Positions 34,565 to 47,468 of a DNA stretch of 64,000 nucleotides are shown in pieces. Below the pieces are notes generated by a model. It was given only the letters and a program-made list of their open reading frames with translations. It made no database searches and was not told where the DNA came from. Both the position numbers and the translations under genes were made by a program. This stretch comes from Erigeron canadensis (taxonomy: Eukaryota; Streptophyta; Magnoliopsida; Asterales; Asteraceae), in the NCBI RefSeq assembly GCF_010389155.1, contig NC_057761.1, forward strand, positions 24,760,210 through 24,824,209. The letters run 5' to 3'. Positions within the stretch are counted from its first letter, which is position 1, and the number at the start of each line of letters is the position of its first letter.

Positions 34565-37464
34565 TTAATCTGATAAACCTGCCAAGAAAGCAACTCCAGT
34601 GGATGGCAGCCAAGATGATCCATAAATAAACTTTGCAACCGTGAACCGGCTTGCCTCTATAGCCGACGTAATCACTCTATAGCCCGGCCATTTAACCCGT
34701 CGGCCAACGGCCCCACCTGGCCCGTAATTCATGTACTCGCCATAGTACAATGTATCTAGTGCAAATGTACCATCCCATTCTAGCCACCCCTTTGGATCAA
34801 TGTGGCCACCCATATATGATAACAAGTACACTGTCCTAGAGTACATTTTCCAAGGTCGTCCCAAAAACGTTTGAAAACTACCATTTGATGCCAAAAGATC
34901 GGGTTGGGCTAGGAGTTTGCAAGAATGGATTGAGATACCGGTATTTTGATTTGGGTCTTTTCGGTTTTGAGCTGTTATGGTTACCTTTTGGTGTTCCATT
35001 GGTTTTCTAGCATAAATGTTACAATTTTGTAGTACCACAGCTGCATTACCAAAAATAAAATCAACGGTTCCATAAATGTCACAATCACGATAGAATTGAC
35101 GTTGGGAGTGTACGTATAGTGAGTCTTGGTATCCAATTATCTGGCATCTGTAAACCACCGAGTGGTCTGCACCCAGTCTGAGTGCAACCGCCTGGTGTTT
35201 TGCTGGTCCAGCATAATTCTCAAACGTTATGTCACGTGCTATGAACCCTGCCCCGGTCGCGGCTGCATAATTTAACATAATATATGATTGTGAAATGGTA
35301 TTAGGCACATGGAAGTAGCAAAAAATAAATAATAATAGAATGAAATTATGACAAGTGAGGACATGTTATGAAGGTAAAATGCAACATATATTACCAAAAG
35401 AAGCGGTATGGAATGTGGTCAGTTTGTCCTGTACACTGGCCCCTCCTGTAATGACCGTTTTGCCCTTCCCGTCTCCTATGAGCATTATATTTTTCTTCTT
35501 CCTTCCCACTTTTAAATCTTTCTCTTCATACCTATAAACATATACAAAATTCTCAAAACTATATATATATATATATTATTGTATACCATTATTATATTGC
35601 AAAAATCCACGTTCTATATATATTTTTATATTATCTTATAGAACATTAAATTCTATAGTAGTGATGCATTATTTTTGTCAAAGTGAAATAAAAGAGCTGA
35701 GATAATCTAGCTACCTTTTAATTCAATTTAAATAAATAGTTACATATTGGTCTTCTATGTTAAACTCTAGAATAAATGATGCCAGAAAGAAAATCAAGAA
35801 TTACGTTTAGAAATATTAAAGGACAATGAAAATTTTAAAAAGTAATAATGATTGCAATTGGCCTTCAAAGACGAAAATGATTGCTATAAGAAATAAAATG
35901 CATGTTCATAATTGAATTCCCACGAAAATTCTTAAACAATACCATGCGTGACACTTACACCCCATTTTCTCATATCAAACAAACTTTCCAATTTATAATA
36001 ATGTAAACAATAAATATTTATGTCAAGATTTTCTAGAAGTAACACTAAATGTCAAAATTCAACCTATAGAATACAACTTTCAATTACCTTTATTTTTTTA
36101 GGACTTTATACAATGAGCATTATTTTTTTGTGAAACATAGGAGATCCACTTTTACAGTTTACCGGCCGCATGCAGTACGAGAAATCTAAAACTGGCAGTA
36201 GTATTATTGTCTTTCTACCAAACTATATATAAAGTTAGTTACATGAAGTGACGTTAAAAGTACATAAACAAAAAGTAGATTTTTATTATATATTGGCACT
36301 TGAGATGAAGATGAGGGGGCCGAAAATCACGAAATCAAAAATAACAATAAAAATAATTATTAGGAGACTGGAAGTTATGAGAGAAAAAAATAACACTACT
36401 AAAACATATTGCATAAAGAAAAATTAGATTTAGTAGATAATATATACACATTACCTTCCTGCCCTTACGTAGATTATAAATCGCCGGTTACTCTTTTGAG
36501 GTGCCATTTTAATCGCCTCTTTAATCGTTTTACACGTGGCATTGCCGTTTTTCGACACCACCACGTCAGCTTGAATCCCTGCCACTGGCATCTGCAATAA
36601 CTTTCTCTCTTTTCTATCGATCCAATTTGGAAATCCCGATACAGATTCGTCAGGAAAATGTACATCTGACATTAACCTGCGACGATTTTGTATCGGGATC
36701 CCACCAAAATCCTCATCATCACTAGTGGCCGAGTAAATCGCTAAACTATTGCTCACTAACTCCGATAAGTCTTTTAGCTTATCGGTTAGTTGTTTTTTAA
36801 CCTCACTATCCTCTGCTTCAGACAATCCGTCTGTACATGTGTCTTGGTTTGTTAAAGACGCGCTGAGCCAAGTCAGCACGTCTTCGGTTGAACCAACCTT
36901 GTTCTGATCAGGGTTGGTATCACCTTCACTTATAGACCCAGCTGGCGCCACTGATATCAGGGCGCTTTGCAGCTGGTCTATAGAGTCTTCTAAAAGCTCC
37001 ACACAATCATTATAAGCCGACCGTGCTTTTGTATCCATTTCCAAATTGACTATATCCGTAGACGTATAGAACGCCCTTCCCACGCGTTGCAACGTCATGT
37101 TAATCGAAATGTGAACCAGTTCTTTATCCGAAGCGCTCATTGAGCCAGGAAAATCGACTAAAGAGTTAACACAAAGATTTTGGTAAAGTGTACGGCTGCA
37201 CACGCGTGATATGGCCTTTGTTGGTTTGGGGCGGACCATGGAACCAGATCCGCCCCCAGAGGATTTGGATCGCAGAGTAACCGCAAGGGTTACAGCTATC
37301 GCAGCTGCGACAATGAGAGTAACTCCCGTGAGGAGAACTAGCCTTAATTTTGATTTAGATTTTTTGGTTTTGTTAGGTAAGTTTGAGTGGTCTTGAACAT
37401 GGGTTAATTCGGGTTCAGGTTCGGGTTCAGATTGAGATTTGGGTTGAAGCCTGCCATAATTCAT
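34565..37464 (-). CDS. PME: Pectin methylesterase with N-terminal inhibitor domain (type I, 3 exons)
   Basis: Removes methyl esters from homogalacturonan in the cell wall, changing wall stiffness and calcium cross-linking. Exons in coding order: 36455-37464, 35395-35531, 34565-35262 (1845 nt, 614 residues), all GT-AG with matching phases. Residues 42-64 form a hydrophobic signal-anchor. About 85-245 is the PMEI domain with cysteines at 89, 97, 154 and 210. Two processing-like motifs follow, RRRL (261-264) and RKLL (287-290). The catalytic domain starts near 296, with QAVALR (Q406), QDSLY (Q428, D429), DFIFG (nucleophile D450) and LGRPW (R518), so it should be active. Cleavage at the basic motifs would release the enzyme from its inhibitor domain in the secretory path. 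Start chosen at the first in-frame ATG before the anchor. Confidence 0.95.
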
Positions 37465-37559
37465 GATTCTTTTATGAGAATCTGAATAAGTGGTTATAGT
37501 AAGGAGAGATAATAAAGAAGGGGATGATGAATGATGATTAGAGGGTAAAATTTGAAAGG

Positions 37560-37575
37560 AAATATATATGAAAAC
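37560..37575 (-). promoter_or_regulatory. Possible TATA box of the pectin methylesterase gene
   Basis: Minus strand TCATATATATTTCC about 100 bases before the ATG. A plausible TATA element in AT-rich DNA, so weak evidence. Confidence 0.3.
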
Positions 37576-39700
37576 AGAGGCATATTAGCATATATGTATA
37601 TGCATAGATATATGCATACATACAAAAGGGCTGTTGTGTGCTGACTAGTTACTTGGACCACTCTAACTGTGGATTTTAATTGTGTTTAATTGCTTATGTA
37701 TCTATCATCTTTGGCTTTTTTTTCTTTTTTCTAATGATTAGTGCATTCAATTCAATTATATGGGATAAATTAAGATTAAGGAGGTTACAAAACTCTGTAA
37801 GTTTGTATTTGGATTACATTGCGATCAATAATACCTTAATTTATAACTATGTATATATATGCTTAAAAAATCCTTTCTTTTGGAAAAACAAAGTTGCATA
37901 CGAAGTTTTTATCTGGAAGTTTGTATATTTTAAACGTAGTGGGAGCTGAAATTAATATAACTTCTTCTCTTAATTTTTTATATAGATAGATGACTATCAA
38001 ATTTTAAAAATTGCGGTGATGTATAGCTTTTGTTTAGCGAAAGCAACATATATAATTGTAAAGTTGTCATGCACTTTTTGAACAAGGTAAAAGTATATAC
38101 TAGCTTGTAACATTAAGTATATAATTGATATGTATGATCTAATGGAAAAAGATTTCACTTTATCGATAAAGGAAAGGTGTATTTAACTTATATCTAAACT
38201 AATAATTAATCTATGTTTAATGAAGATTATTAATTTGATCAAACAATAAGAAGAGACATCTATCTATAGCTTTGGGATTTTGAAAGTGAATTGATGATGA
38301 TGCAAAATGACATGAACATGAAAAAGTTCAAGACTAGCGCTTGATCATATATATATAATCGTCGAACCTGTCGAGCCATGTTCGGTTACGAACTTAGACG
38401 GTACTAGCATCTCCCGATGTGCCTTTAGCTAAATGATTCAACGAATAGTACTAATTACTGCAATAAGTAACATTTTTTTTCCTATTTAGATTAAACCATC
38501 TACTTATTCATTGTGCGGGCACCTTTGGTTTTTTTTTTTTTTTTCAAATAAACCTATTCAGCTTTTAAATACAAGGAAATGATATCCACACAACACAAAT
38601 TAGCCATCCACAACAATCATTGCTTTACACAGTTATACACTGTGCACTAAAATATATACATATGTTGTGGATGACTGAAAAGTGTTGTGAAAATATCACT
38701 ACCTTCAATTCAATTACAAAAAGATTTGTAAACATGAATATTTTCCCATTTCATTTCATTTTAAACTTCATTTTATTAAGAAACTTAATACGGAGTAAGT
38801 ATTATATATAAATTATATTTCAGTCTTTATAAACTTTAATTTCTCACGGTTCTTCCATATCTTTAATGTCAGAAAATACTGTACAAATCTATCAATAACC
38901 ATAACTTTGTACAATTACTTAAAACACATAGTTTCCGTCCTCTAGATACGATGCTTGATAGAAAAGTTATTGATGGTAAGATTTTTATAATAAATAAAAT
39001 AGTTATAGTTATATTGACTTTTTGGTCTAATGATGGTGGTCTTTTTGATGGTGTAGAAAGCCCGTGAAACAACCTTTTCTCCACCAACCTTCACTTCATG
39101 GTGTTATTTATAAAAAGTTAAAAGTTATTCGATCAAAACATTTTTATTTTTTTAAATATGTGTTTTACTTAGAACTTTTGCCTTTTTCAAAAATAGATTC
39201 TACATCTCAAACTAAATATTTTAAGTTTTAACACTAAACAACAATTAAAAATGGGTTTTAAAGTTATAAATCTTGACAATCTAATTTGATACTTAGATAG
39301 ACAAGGACTAATACATTTTTTTAAGTAAATAATAGGGCTTTTAATTTAACCAATGAAATGATTAACGAATTGGAGCATTTTCATACAATCGCATTAAGAA
39401 TACAACTTGAGGTTCTACCTTTTAGAACCACTAACTTGGGAAAGTGCATATGATGATAAGAAAGCTTCCGAATTCGATTCGATGCCTACTCCAATTACAT
39501 TTTTGATCACATCACTAAAGTGTACTGCACTATTTAACTAAAATTCCTTGTTGGACAATGTATCATTAAAATGTGCATTGTTGCATCTAAACAGAAGTAG
39601 TTTTTTTTTAAAAAAACTAATTAGAGATGACGGGTAATTACAAGAGATATACTACTCCCGATGTTTTGTGTTATGCTTTTAAATTAAGTTACTCCATTAA
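37576..39700. other. Intergenic DNA upstream of the pectin methylesterase gene
   Basis: No gene recognised. AT-rich, with short homopolymer tracts. Small ORFs (such as 37680-37949 and 38620-38811) lack family motifs. Confidence 0.5.
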
Positions 39701-39708
39701 TTTTCTTT

Positions 39709-39999
39709 GGGTTTAGTATCCCGGGGTGTAAACTTTACAGTTTTTTCTATTGTATGTAAGTATCAAAAATTTTGTACATTTTATGTAAGTATCTCGTTAA
39801 AATTGAACACTTAATGTAAAATTTTTACGTTGACCAATCAAAAACTTCTACGTTGGCAGCTCATGTGGTTGCCACGTATACATTTTTACATTAAGTGTTC
39901 AATTTAGCGAGATACTTACATAAAATGTTCAAAACTTTTGATGCATATACACAATAGAAAAAGTTGCAAAGTTACTTATACTCCGGGATACTAAACCCG
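39709..39999. mobile_element. Foldback MITE, hAT-like, with 8-bp target duplication
   Basis: Ends GGGTTTAGTATCCCGG and CCGGGATACTAAACCCG; arms of about 110 bp are inverse copies (shared AAGTATC and GATACTT blocks, ACTTAATGTAAAA and its complement). The 8-mer TTTTCTTT flanks it at 39701-39708 and 40000-40007, which fits hAT-type insertion, though the 8-mer is low in complexity. Confidence 0.7.
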
Positions 40000-40200
40000 T
40001 TTTCTTTTGCTCCATATAGTTCAAATATAATGATGTATTGAGTATGCTGTAATGTGAAAATATATACGAAAGCTAACATACAAGTTATATATGTAGATAA
40101 TTGTTATGTTATGCCGAAGTTACTAGATAACCATTTGACTCGTACGTATAGTAGACAACATTTTATTATAATAAAATCTAAAACAGATACAACAGATTTA

Positions 40201-40442
40201 TACTCCTTCCGTCCCACTAATCTTGTCCACTTTTAAATTTTCAACGTCAAACAAATATTTTTGTTTGTGTTATAGATTATTCCTTGAAAATTATATGAAT
40301 TGATTTTGTTTTAAATGTATGTTTCATTGGTATAACTTTGATCAACTATTATATAACACAAATAAAAATATATATGGTCAAAGTTTATAAAATTTAACTT
40401 TAAAAAATTAAAAGTGGACAAAATTAGTGAGGCGGGAGAGTA
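40201..40442. mobile_element. Stowaway MITE (Tc1/mariner)
   Basis: Begins CTCCTTCCGTCCCACTAAT (40203) and ends with the near complement ATTAGTGAGGCGGGAGAG (40440), flanked by TA on both sides. Inner words CTTGTCCACTTTTAA and TTAAAAGTGGACAA pair. 238 bp, non-coding, typical of the CTCCCTCCGTCCC class. Confidence 0.85.
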
Positions 40443-40639
40443 ATATTTAGGGGAAAAAATAAGGCAACGGACGAATATCTGATCATATGTATGTCTTTTT
40501 TTTTTCTTAAATAAAATTGCTTTAGAAAATCTAAAGAAAATGGGCACATCACATGGGTTGCAACTAGCAATGAGGCGTTTTGTGGCTACATTTATAGTTT
40601 GCACATGTCATTTTTTACCTCAAGCTTTACTGCCTTCTA

Positions 40640-43492
40640 TCTATACTCTTATATAAAGATTATGCACCCCCTTAAAATAGAAATAGTTACTCATATGTCA
40701 CATACAAAATTACTAAATTGTTCCTTAATAAAAACCCACTATGGAAAGAGTTTTATAAATTACCAACTTTGCCCTTAATAAATTAATTTACATCATAAAC
40801 TCTTATTTTTAATACTTAACACTTTAAGTCCTTATCTTCTAAAACTTTTCACTATCACAATTACATCAACCTACACCACTTGACACAGTACGTACCATCA
40901 CCACCACCACTAGACCGTCTTCTATGTAACACCCAACATTTAAAAATAAGGATTTCCAAAAACTTTTTCCTAACGGCGTCAAAGAAAGCGGAATTAAACT
41001 TTAAAAGTCCAAACCAGCAAAATCTGTTTGGTTTATTCGTTAAATGGTGTTACTAGCCATATCATCAAAATAAGTCTAAATGGAAATCCATCGGTTGCCC
41101 AACATTAAACAACCGAGCACATCATCAATACAAGTCATTATTATTAAAACAATAAGCAAATGTCTAAAGCGAGCAGCCACTATGGGTAAACTATAACCAG
41201 CTTCAAGATCATCTACCCATGCCTCACATCTTCTCACATCTACCTGCTCACTATTGTTGGACCTGAGGGCACAACACATTTTAAAAGAGCAAGTGTTAGC
41301 TAACGAATTAGCTAAGTAAGATAACACATAAGTTATGAAACGTTTGTCCATTTAAAACATTATATAAAAGTCATATTAAGTCGTTAAAGCACAAATCCTC
41401 AAACATATCATCACATTTACATATCATATCATCAACATCATTTATATTAGGATGGGTCATCCTAAATGTGCCTAGTCATCTTTTGCATCATCACATATCA
41501 CATTTGAACATCTTTATAATTGTGACAAAAGTCACGCATTTCATATAACATATGCATCTCGTTAAGTGTGACATAAGTCGCACCCGACTAGATGAACCAC
41601 CATTCAGTAGTACATCAATGTCGTTAAGGAATGGCAAGCCAATCCAGGAGTAATCCGTATGTTCAATGACAATGGGGTTGGTAAGACCTCCCGTATTACT
41701 CTTCACGTTGTACCATGTTGCAAGGAGCCACCTAAGCAACCACATCAACGCACTTAACCGGGCTAGGGCAAGTACGGGTTAAACTTAACACTTTCACATC
41801 AAATTTACGAGCTCGATTTCACATCACATATAGTTTAGGTGTTTAAACAACCTAAACAATCATCACATATACATCTTTTACGTTTGGGCCCTTAAACGTG
41901 CACGTGTCATAGCAACTTAATAATTCTAGTGAACTAGATGAACAAGCCATGTAATCATGCACATTTCACATATCATCATCATACATCACATTTCATAGCA
42001 TTTCATTTCATATCGTATCCTTGCATAACATTTCATAGCATATCATTACATATCATATCATAACGTCACATATCTTCGGGGTAGCATTTCAAGCTTCAAT
42101 ATGCATATACATAGCCCATATCAGCTCCCGTGTAATCCCGATTAAGCATAAGTATACAAGACATCAATTGGGAAGTTATTATATGAAAACTATGTTTATG
42201 TTGAACCCTCAGCGTGTCAAAGTAGTGTATCTTACCTCGTAGAAGCACGCAACAAATGATAGCGTAAGTTACCGAGCTTTGCAAGTATTCCCGACTACCT
42301 ATAATCATTAAACGACATAATGAGCTAATAAATACCCACTCACTTATGGTCATGAATCACGTCTAAATACCTATAAACATGACTCATGACAATGCTTGAT
42401 GCATCGGACATTCGATTAATACTTTAAAGCTTACATAACTCGACGAAACTCGGGATACACTCACTAAATTAACCTTTCTGGAAACTTGAAATTACAATCA
42501 TCTTTCAAAAACATTTCCATTAAAAAGTAGACTCTCTCACGATTCCATGGATATCTTATTTGTCAAAAACGGAGTTATGGTTCAAAAGTTATGGCCATTT
42601 GAAAATTCTGTCGCTATTGCGTCGCAACTACCAAATTGCGTCGCAACTAAACGTCACTGTTTTTCAGTTGCGCCGCAACTAGTCCCGATTCTGCACAAAA
42701 CTCATTGTTTAACCTCCAAAACTTAACCAAACACACCCCAAATGACCCCTAACCTTATGAACGACTTTTGCACCTCAAAATTCACCATTTTAAGACTATA
42801 ATGATGCAATGAAATCATTGATTAATCCTTACTTGATTTGCATCACATAGTTAAACGTTTTAGGTTACCGAATCGATCAAAACACACGTTTTTGACATCA
42901 ATTGATCTTCTAATAACCTAGACCAGTTATGGATCTGATTATATGATTGAAAGGACATAAAATCAATGTTATTATACCTTGGATACCTGGAGATTACAAA
43001 GAGGATGCAAAAACTTGATCAAAACACTCTCGAATCAACTGAATAACGATGAAATCGAACAATAGGATACCATGGAACAAAGGGAATGGCTAGGGCTTCA
43101 AAGGAAATGTATATTCTCTGATTTATGAGTCTAATGACAGATTATTAGACCCTTAACCCGTTTTTTAGTTTCCAGCTTTATCAAAACTAGTCCTTACACT
43201 TCCTTATGGCTCATATTTAGCTTAAAACACCTATGGGGAATACTTACAACACATTAAACACTTTAAGCACCTCCAAAGACATTAAAATATACCTTTAGAC
43301 ACATTAATACATGAATCATTAAGGCTTTAAAACCTTACACATAATGCACAATAATCACACCTAAACATTAAATCTCTTAGAGACTTAACGGACACGTTGT
43401 GTTGACTTAACGACTCAAGTCAACCGTTAATTAAAAGTTCGAGATGTTACATTCTACACCACCGCCGCCGCATTGCGCGAATACCATGCTCA
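40640..43492 (+). mobile_element. Small Helitron split by a solo LTR
   Basis: The 5' end TCTATACTCTTATATAAAG follows an A (40639). The 3' end has CCGCCGCCGCATTGCGCG and then CTCA (43489-43492) before T, one base off the usual CTRR. Without the LTR and one target duplication it would be about 321 bp, a non-autonomous copy. Confidence 0.6.
40925..43451 (-). mobile_element. Solo LTR of 2.5 kb (Ty3/Gypsy type) with TTCTA target duplication
   Basis: Starts TGTAACACCC and ends GAGATGTTACA, with a perfect 5-bp duplication TTCTA at 40920-40924 and 43452-43456. No internal coding region, so it results from LTR-LTR recombination. Orientation (minus) is guessed from similarity in layout to the LTR at 7676-10116. 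The zone 41390-42090 is rich in CATATCA/CATTTCA words. Confidence 0.85.
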
Positions 43493-44036
43493 TATTTATA
43501 TAAATTGAAACTCCAAATTTCAAAATTGGTGACGAAAACCAGTTTGGGAAGTGGTTAAAGCCTTGAAGATAAACTATCTGAACTAGCAGCCACCAGGCAT
43601 TCTAGTTCTAAACTTTGTATAAATCTAGGTCCATGGAATTCCAAACCAAAATACTTTAAACTATTGGACATGTCATTATTGGTACATGCTAGGTAGTGGC
43701 TCGAGTGGCTTAAAGGGAAAACAATTTAAATTAACATATTTTTTTTAACAGTAATTAAATTGTACGTATGCTTAAGACTTAACCAAGGACTCTCAAAAAC
43801 CCTACTAATAATTTACCCCTATAAATGTAAAAAGTGAGACTCGAATTGAACTTTACTAGATTTCACCAAAATCAAAGACCTCACCAATAATTACCAACCA
43901 ATTTTATATATAATGTATTGGTCAAACGAGAATCACAAATCTTGAGAACTTGTTAACTAATACTCGTATGTATTATAACCAATATGGGAACATGTTTAAT
44001 TACCTATGAAAGTATATGAAAAAACTCATTTGATAT
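43493..44036. other. Intergenic DNA between the Helitron and the Copia nest
   Basis: No gene or clear repeat recognised. Confidence 0.5.
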
Positions 44037-44528
44037 TGAACAATTTTGAGATCAAATCAAGAAACGAAACAAATCACTCAAAAATATGGCAGTCGGCTGT
44101 GACAGTTATTCTTATTATTAAGAGTATTGTTACAAATATATATGATATCCAGATGATATCTCCTTAATCAAAGAACAGAAATATATATCAATATATATAT
44201 CGATATAGTCGATATATAGATATAGAGAAAACGAATGAATACTCAAAATTAGAAGAGAATATCTGATGATGATTTTTAGTTAGGTTATATGTTGGTATAT
44301 ATACCCAATTAGAATGTTTAACTTTGAACCCTTGTACTTTGCACCGTCTTCAAATTAAACCTTGATCTTCTCTACATTCTTCAACTGTACTCCTTCTATT
44401 AAATCTTCTTCCTTTAATCCTATAATTCTTCAAATCATCCAAATTACTTCATACCTGCACAACCTTACAAGTGTGTAAGTAAACAAGATTATTTTATTTT
44501 TTTTTCTAATTAAGCTTGTATTTTAACA
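44037..44528 (-). repeat. 3' LTR of the outer Copia element
   Basis: On the plus strand it runs from TGAACAATTTTGAG to TATTTTAACA, 492 bp. Nearly identical to 60573-61067; the length difference of 3 is two indels (a TA repeat and an A). Confidence 0.92.
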
Positions 44529-44643
44529 TCCCCCTTCAAGCTTAACTTGGAACATGTTAGTAAGTCCAAGATTGTCACAAAACAATTTATAAGGTTGACC
44601 ACCCAAGCTTTTAGTGAAAATATCAGCAGTGTTATTCTTGGAA

Positions 44644-45753
44644 TCAATTTTCACAATTTTTTAGAATACCTGCACAAACCTTTTCTCTGACTAAGTGTAA
44701 ATCAATTTCTAAATGTTTTGTTTTTTCATGGAAAACGGGATTAGCTGCTATTAAAATAGCAGATTTATTATCACAATAAACATTAACAGGTAGTTTGAAC
44801 TTAACACAAAGATCAGAGAGAAGATTTTTTATCCAAAGAATTTTACATGTAACTGAGGCCATGGCTCTATATTCTGCCTCGGTAGAAGACCTGGCTACAG
44901 TTAATTGCTTTTTACTTTTCCAGGAGATCAAACAATTACCAAGATATACACAAAAACCTGTTACAGATCTTCTGGAAGTAAGACATCTTCCCCAATCTGA
45001 ATCAACATAAGCACATAAATCCAGATTATCACCTTTAGAAAACTGCACACCCTTACCAGGTGCAGATTTTAAATACCTGAGCACTCTAAAAGCAAGTTTC
45101 AGATGTTCACTAGTAGGAGCATGCATAAATTGACTTAAAGCATGAACAAAGTAACTTATGTCAGGCCTTGTGAGGGTTAAGTAAATAAGTTTTCCAATTA
45201 ATTTCTGATAAACACCAATGTTATCCAACAATTTGTCATTCTGACTTGGTTTAGAAATAGAAAGATTCATCTCCATAGGAGTTTTTGCAGGTTTACAACC
45301 AAGCAGACCAAATTCAGTCAATAATTCAAGACAATATTTCCTTTGAGACAAATATAAGCCCTTGTCATTCTCTAATACTTCTATACCTAAGAAGTATCTC
45401 AACTTTCCAAGATCTTTAATAAGAAATTTAGATTTAAACAAAGATTTCACTTTTTCAACTTCATTCATATCATTTCCAGTGACAACAATATCATCTACAT
45501 AAACAAGTAAGGCAACAAAAACATTCTGTTTATTCAAGGTATAAAGAGAATAGTCACATTTACTTTGAACAAAACCAAATTCAAATAAAGCACTTGACAA
45601 TTTAGCATTCCATTGTCTAGGTGTTTGTTTTAAACCATACAAAGACTTAATCAATTTGCATACTTTTGTTTTATCATTAACAGAATCATAACCTTCTGGC
45701 AAAGTTATATAAACATCTTCTTCAAGGTCACCATACAGAAAAGCATTATTCAT
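44644..45753 (-). pseudogene. Outer Copia pol, 3' part (reverse transcriptase and RNase H)
   Basis: Continues the reverse transcriptase interrupted at 45753: NAFLYGDLEEDVY, then LVYVDDIVVTG (YVDD active site), then RNase H with YVDSDWGRC, SSTEAEYRAM and CDNKSAI. The reading frame ends early, after about 369 codons. One frame over, the conserved ADIFTK tail and about 45 further codons are readable, so a T6 run at 44657-44662 (A6 in the coding strand) has one base too many. That could be a real mutation or an assembly error. Confidence 0.85.
45748..45752. repeat. Left target duplication (ATTCA) of the nested element
   Basis: ATTCA before the 5' LTR is repeated exactly at 56664-56668 after the 3' LTR. 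Confidence 0.95.
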
Positions 45754-45936
45754 GTTGGTGCATTTTAGGCATTACGGTTAATTCAAACGTCTCCGTTGTT
45801 TTGATAATGAGTGACAATACATTTAATGTTTGCAAAATGATATAAAAGCTAACTTAGGCATACATACGCTATTTCCGAACCTAAAACAATGAAAACGTCA
45901 AGTTTGAGTTTGGTGTAGCACTTCGTCGAAAATCCT

Positions 45937-46750
45937 GGAGCACGGCTCCACTTTGGTAGCACGGCTCTTAGGCACGGCCTTTGTGCCCTGCAACGGCCGT
46001 CCTTCTCTGTCAAATTTACACTTTGTTTCTTCAGCTTTCGTTACTCACTTCCGTGACTCAAAACTTGTACCATAACCTTATTTTGATATTCTAAGATGTT
46101 TGTATTTGACAAATCTTAAAAATAACAACTTTCGTTTTTCATCAAATTTGAGGTCGAAATATTTTCTAAGTTTCATGGGGCACGGCTCCTCTTCAGAGCA
46201 CGGCTCCAGAGGACGGCTCTTGCAGGATTAGAGGCCGTCCTCTCTCTGTCTAAATCAAAGAATCTTACCAAGCGCTCGTTACTTATGTTATTGACCCGAA
46301 ACTTGTTCCGTAAGGCTTATAGTATCATTCTAAGGTGTCTGAAAATGTCAAATTACAAATCTAATCAACTTGATTTTTCACCAAAATTTGGAGGCTAAAT
46401 TTATTCTAAGTGTTGAAAGTCAACAAAAGTCAAAATTGGTTAAGTGGTCAAAATTGGTCAACAAATGAATAAATTCAGATTTATATTTGAAAAGATAGTG
46501 GGATTTTGATTCATTTCCATAACTCATCTTGTGACTATTTCATTCCCCAAATCTCCCTCTCTTGGTAAGCATCTTCTCAACTTTCTTTCTTTATCCTTTG
46601 ATGTCAATATTGGTTTAGGAATGTTGTTGTTGTGAGTGGGATTTCATGGGAGGTTGCAAAGGCTTTTTGTAGTTTTCCAGGTATAGCACGGCTCTTGTTT
46701 GGAGCACGGCTCTTGTGCCATGAAGCACGGCCTCTGTTTGGAGCCGTCCG
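45937..46750. promoter_or_regulatory. Three clusters of GCACGGCTC palindromic motifs in U3
   Basis: Each cluster has three forward units (such as GGAGCACGGCTCC, a palindrome with 5-bp arms and a 3-base centre; GCACGGCCT; GGACGGCTCT) followed by one inverted unit (GGCCGTCC or GAGCCGTCC). The third cluster ends about 30 bases upstream of the TATA box. The clusters are repeated in the 3' LTR (for example from 55204). GC-rich in an AT-rich element. Role inferred, either as protein binding sites or RNA structure. Confidence 0.55.
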
Positions 46751-46778
46751 AGTCAAACGGTAATAAAGCACTTTTTGA

Positions 46779-46786
46779 CTATAAAT
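46779..46786 (+). promoter_or_regulatory. TATA box of the SIRE-like LTR promoter
   Basis: CTATAAAT, followed about 30 bases later by a likely transcription start region, inside U3 and directly downstream of the third motif cluster. Confidence 0.55.
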
Positions 46787-47399
46787 TGAAGACTTGGGCA
46801 TATTTGGACTTCACCTCTTGCATCTACATCTCCTGGAAAATACATATTCATATCTCATATCTTATATCAAACATCAATCTAGCAAGAGTGATACAATTGT
46901 AGTGAGGAAATATATGTGTTATATTGATTAGCCTACAAATTGTGTTGTATTCGCACTAGTGAGTGTGATAGAGGGTTGAAGTTCTAGTGGTTAGGATTTC
47001 ATCTTCATTGATATCTCTAGTGGTTAGAGATTGTGTGTTCATCTCTTGAATTGTCAAGAGTTTGGTGTATTCTAGTGGTTAGAATACTTGGTGTAATGTC
47101 GGATTCTCCACCGGGTTTGGAGAGATTAGTGCTACAAACTCTCGATTAGTGAATCGGGGAGTGGATTACGGCGAATTCGTTAACATTCGCCCGAACCACT
47201 ATATATCGTGGTGTCTCTTGATTTGGTGATATCTTCTTACTCTATCTTTTCATATCAATCTTATTTGTTATATAATTATTGTTGTGATTGTTTCTTGCAC
47301 AAACTAAGATTTGAATATTTGTTTTATAACTTGATTTTCAAAAAGAAGTTAAATAATTGGTATAATCTATTCACCCCCCCTCTAGATTACACTTACAAT

Positions 47400-47411
47400 T
47401 GGTATCAGAGC
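47400..47411 (+). other. Primer binding site (tRNA-Met initiator) of the SIRE-like element
   Basis: TGGTATCAGAGC one base after the LTR end, the standard complement of the 3' end of plant initiator tRNA-Met. Confidence 0.93.
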
Positions 47412-47468
47412 ACGTTGCTCTAATTTTTGCAAAAATCACAATTTTTCAAAAATTTCGAGTTTGAATCC

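Larger units (their letters stand above)
45753..47398 (+). repeat. 5' LTR of the SIRE-like element
   Basis: From TGTTGGTGCATTTTAGGC to CTAGATTACACTTACA. A TATA box CTATAAAT at 46779-46786 places the U3/R boundary near 46810. Three clusters of a GCACGGCTC motif lie upstream of it (45937-46002, 46180-46242, 46685-46750). Confidence 0.93.

Noticed and set aside
46604..46902. Small ORFs on both strands duplicated exactly at 55870-56168
   Set aside because: They lie in the two LTRs of the nested element and are identical because the LTRs are; no evidence that they are expressed proteins.
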